Source: Nitrospirota bacterium
GTDB taxonomy: Bacteria > Nitrospirota > Thermodesulfovibrionia > Thermodesulfovibrionales > JdFR-88
Length of the DNA: 6,278 bases
Direction of reading: 5' to 3'
Assembly: GCA_021790695.1 (NCBI GenBank)
Contig: JAJYGJ010000089.1
Coordinates: 1 to 6,278, forward strand
Position 1 is the stretch's first letter. Every line of letters starts with the position of its first letter. Below, piece after piece: positions 5,261 through 6,278 of the stretch. The translations under genes were made by a program, and so were the position numbers. The notes under the pieces are model-generated. The model was not told the origin of the DNA, made no database searches, and worked only from the letters and a program-made list of their open reading frames with translations.

Positions 5261-5309
5261 TGTCAATAGGCATTGAATTTTGCCCCACATCAGCGTCCAA
5301 TTTTGCCCC
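5261..5309. mobile_element. Solo terminal repeat like an IS21-family end
   Basis: The segment begins TGTCAATAGGCATTGAATTT, closely resembling IS21-family ends as I remember them. It carries an internal direct repeat AATTTTGCCCC at 5276-5286 and 5299-5309, a 23-base period. Multiple internal terminal repeats are a hallmark of that family. No istA or istB and no opposite end occur in the window, so this is a remnant or solo end. The family assignment is by memory of the sequence pattern only. Confidence 0.55.
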
Positions 5310-5577
5310 GGCAGGATAACAAGAAAACGATTTAATAGCAGCCTGGGCTGGAGCCATCTATGGCGCCAGATCGGTAGGGTTAAGCCAGAAAATTTCTGGG
5401 CCAGTGCTTACCCTCTTGCTGAGCGCCAGACTTGTTCCGTCAACTGCGAGCACGGATTACTACTGGAAAGTATTGCTTACGGTGGCTGCGGCCTGGACTG
5501 GGCTTCCCCTTCAAGTTTTGTATTGTTTCAATTTTGTGAAACTATTTTTTCCTGGTTATACTCTTCACAATGAAAAA
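5310..5577. other. Non-coding stretch, probably mobile-element residue
   Basis: No credible gene. A 97-codon frame (5280-5573) begins inside the IS-like end, has no ribosome site and a composition unlike a protein, and the reverse frames are broken by stops. An imperfect palindrome CTGGAGCCAT/ATGGCGCCAG (5348-5369, one mismatch, two-base centre) is the only structured element seen. Confidence 0.5.
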
Positions 5578-5607
5578 TGATTTTTTTTCGAGTGATTTTT
5601 TTCCGAG
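5578..5607 (+). repeat. Tandem 15-bp T-tract repeat upstream of hicBA
   Basis: TGATTTTTTTTCGAG (5578-5592) is followed directly by TGATTTTTTTCCGAG (5593-5607), one mismatch. It lies 20 bases before the extended -10 of hicBA, where an UP element or a regulator site would act. Confidence 0.75.
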
Positions 5608-5627
5608 GCCAATATTTATGCGGTAAA

Positions 5628-5636
5628 TGGTATAAT
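5628..5636 (+). promoter_or_regulatory. Extended -10 promoter of hicBA
   Basis: TGGTATAAT is a perfect extended -10 (TGnTATAAT). The -35 region is poor, which suits an extended -10 promoter. The likely start is near 5643. AGCCTGAA at 5638-5645 and again at 5653-5660 straddles the start and could be an operator for the toxin-antitoxin complex. Confidence 0.7.
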
Positions 5637-5682
5637 CAGCCTGAAGGTGGCTAGCCTGAAAGATTTGATTTGGGAGAAAAAC

Positions 5683-5892
5683 ATGGCAAAAGAATTTACC
5701 GTTATCATAGAGCAGGACGAAGAAGGCTATTACGTTTCGGAAGTGCCTGAGCTTCCGGGGTGCCATACCCAGGCCAAATCCCTCGATAAGCTCATGGAGA
5801 GGACCAGGGAAGCCATTCAACTCTGCCTTGAGGTTGCCGGAAAAGGACGGCCTTCAACCCACCTTGTAGGCGTTCAGAAAATCGCCATATGA
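5683..5892 (+). CDS. hicB: HicB-family antitoxin (short form)
   Basis: Antitoxin that binds and neutralises the HicA mRNA interferase. The 69-aa protein shows the HicB partial RNase H-like fold: beta strand FTVIIEQDEEGYYVSEV (5-21), then PELPGCHTQAKSLDKLMER (22-40) and the helix TREAIQLCLE (41-50). It stops after about 69 residues and lacks the C-terminal ribbon-helix-helix or HTH domain of longer HicB proteins. It therefore may not bind DNA itself. I chose ATG 5683, seven bases or so after GGGAGA (5672-5677); an upstream GTG at 5647 adds 12 residues without a better ribosome site. Antitoxin precedes toxin and the two overlap by ATGA, which favours coupled synthesis. Confidence 0.9.
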   Translation: MAKEFTVIIEQDEEGYYVSEVPELPGCHTQAKSLDKLMERTREAIQLCLEVAGKGRPSTHLVGVQKIAI

Positions 5893-6119
5893 CAAAGCTT
5901 CCCTCTTTGACGGGGAAGCAGGTAATATCGTCCCTGAAGAAAGCCGGTTTTGTCGTTGAGCGGCAAAAAGGCAGTCATGTATTCCTGAGGCACCCGGATG
6001 GCCGCGCCACCGTGGTCCCCGCGCATACGGGCGAAGCGATCGGCCCCGGGCTTATGTCCAAGATATTGAGAGATTCAGAGCTTACAAAAGACGATCTAAT
6101 AAAATTTTCGAAAAAATAA
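5889..6119 (+). CDS. hicA: HicA-family toxin (mRNA interferase)
   Basis: Predicted ribosome-independent mRNA endonuclease of the double-stranded-RNA-binding-like HicA fold; it halts growth when unbound by HicB. The 76-aa product has the usual order: helix GKQVISSLKKAGF (9-21), strand with the catalytic GSH motif (28-30, His30), the strand VFLRHPDGRATVVPAH (31-46), a Gly-rich turn and the C-terminal helix with LTKDDLIKF (65-73). The length is normal and the catalytic His is intact, so it looks functional. It overlaps hicB by four bases and shares its promoter. No terminator follows; the next sequence is AT-rich. Confidence 0.92.
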   Translation: MTKLPSLTGKQVISSLKKAGFVVERQKGSHVFLRHPDGRATVVPAHTGEAIGPGLMSKILRDSELTKDDLIKFSKK

Positions 6120-6173
6120 GGCTATTTCAAAACAGGGGAGCTAAGACAACTTGGCCTTGGTTTTTGACTTCGA

Positions 6174-6197
6174 CACCCTGCAACAAGCTGTAGGGTG
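6174..6197. repeat. Inverted repeat after hicA
   Basis: CACCCTGCA (6174-6182) pairs with TGTAGGGTG (6189-6197) over loop ACAAGC, nine pairs with one G-T. No T-run follows on either strand, so an intrinsic terminator is doubtful. It lies between two converging reading frames and could stabilise both 3' ends or belong to an insertion sequence. Confidence 0.5.
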
Positions 6198-6202
6198 ATT
6201 CA

Positions 6203-6277
6203 TTACGCAATATGATTAAGAATATCGGATAACTCTTTAGCAAATATGCGCTCTAAAAAAAGTGCTTTTAACTTGAT
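6203..6277 (-). CDS. Possible 3' end of a minus-strand gene, cut by the window
   Basis: On the minus strand, a frame enters from the right edge and ends with TAA at 6203-6205, giving 24 residues that end KELSDILNHIA. The helical, protein-like composition and the nearby hairpin downstream of the stop (6174-6197) suggest a genuine gene end convergent with hicA. It might be a transposase or another accessory gene. The fragment is too short to name, and chance is not excluded. Confidence 0.33.
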   Translation of the reverse strand: MKLKALFLERIFAKELSDILNHIA

Positions 6278-6278
6278 C

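Noticed and set aside
5280..5573. 97-codon frame as a gene
   Set aside because: It begins within the IS-like terminal repeat, has no ribosome site, and its residues show no protein-like pattern.

Overview
The window looks like a chromosomal segment from a GC-rich, anaerobic or metal/sulfur-respiring bacterium of the Desulfobacterota/Geobacter type, or possibly Nitrospirota. The evidence is a large multiheme c-type cytochrome lipoprotein, a second small lipoprotein, and a gene for selenocysteine tRNA. The taxonomic placement is inference from gene content. No rRNA or other phylogenetic marker is present.

Layout, left to right. Positions 1-178 are a G-rich upstream region without a recognisable gene. 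Positions 179-1753 encode a seven-heme cytochrome c lipoprotein closed by a clear intrinsic terminator (1770-1810). Positions 1811-2105 hold a 14-bp tandem repeat (7.7 copies) that lies inside a possible small ORF. That ORF stops 2 nt before the TTG start of a small lipoprotein (2106-2477). Positions 2579-3118 encode a stand-alone THUMP-domain protein. Positions 3133-3339 look like a compact transcription unit: sigma70-like promoter, 35-codon CxxC-containing ORF, strong terminator. It could be a small RNA, a small protein gene, or an attenuator leader for the next genes. Positions 3460-5000 carry two translationally coupled class I SAM-dependent methyltransferase-like genes. Positions 5085-5182 are selC (tRNA-Sec, anticodon TCA), with its own promoter and an encoded CCA.

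Downstream of selC the composition changes to AT-rich, accessory-looking DNA. It holds what appears to be a solo end of an IS21-family insertion sequence (5261-5309) and about 270 bp of non-coding sequence. A hicB-hicA type II toxin-antitoxin pair (5683-6119) follows, behind an extended -10 promoter. A short ORF fragment on the minus strand runs off the right edge. This fits the 3' flank of selC acting as an integration site, although no attachment-site duplication is visible here.

Two arrangements deserve most attention. One is the 14-bp repeat ORF, whose copy number would set the reading frame that reaches the weak TTG start of the downstream lipoprotein, a possible phase-variation switch by translational coupling. 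The other is the 3133-3339 unit, where a segment inside the small ORF can pair with one arm of the terminator, the layout of an attenuator. Both are hypotheses read from sequence alone.
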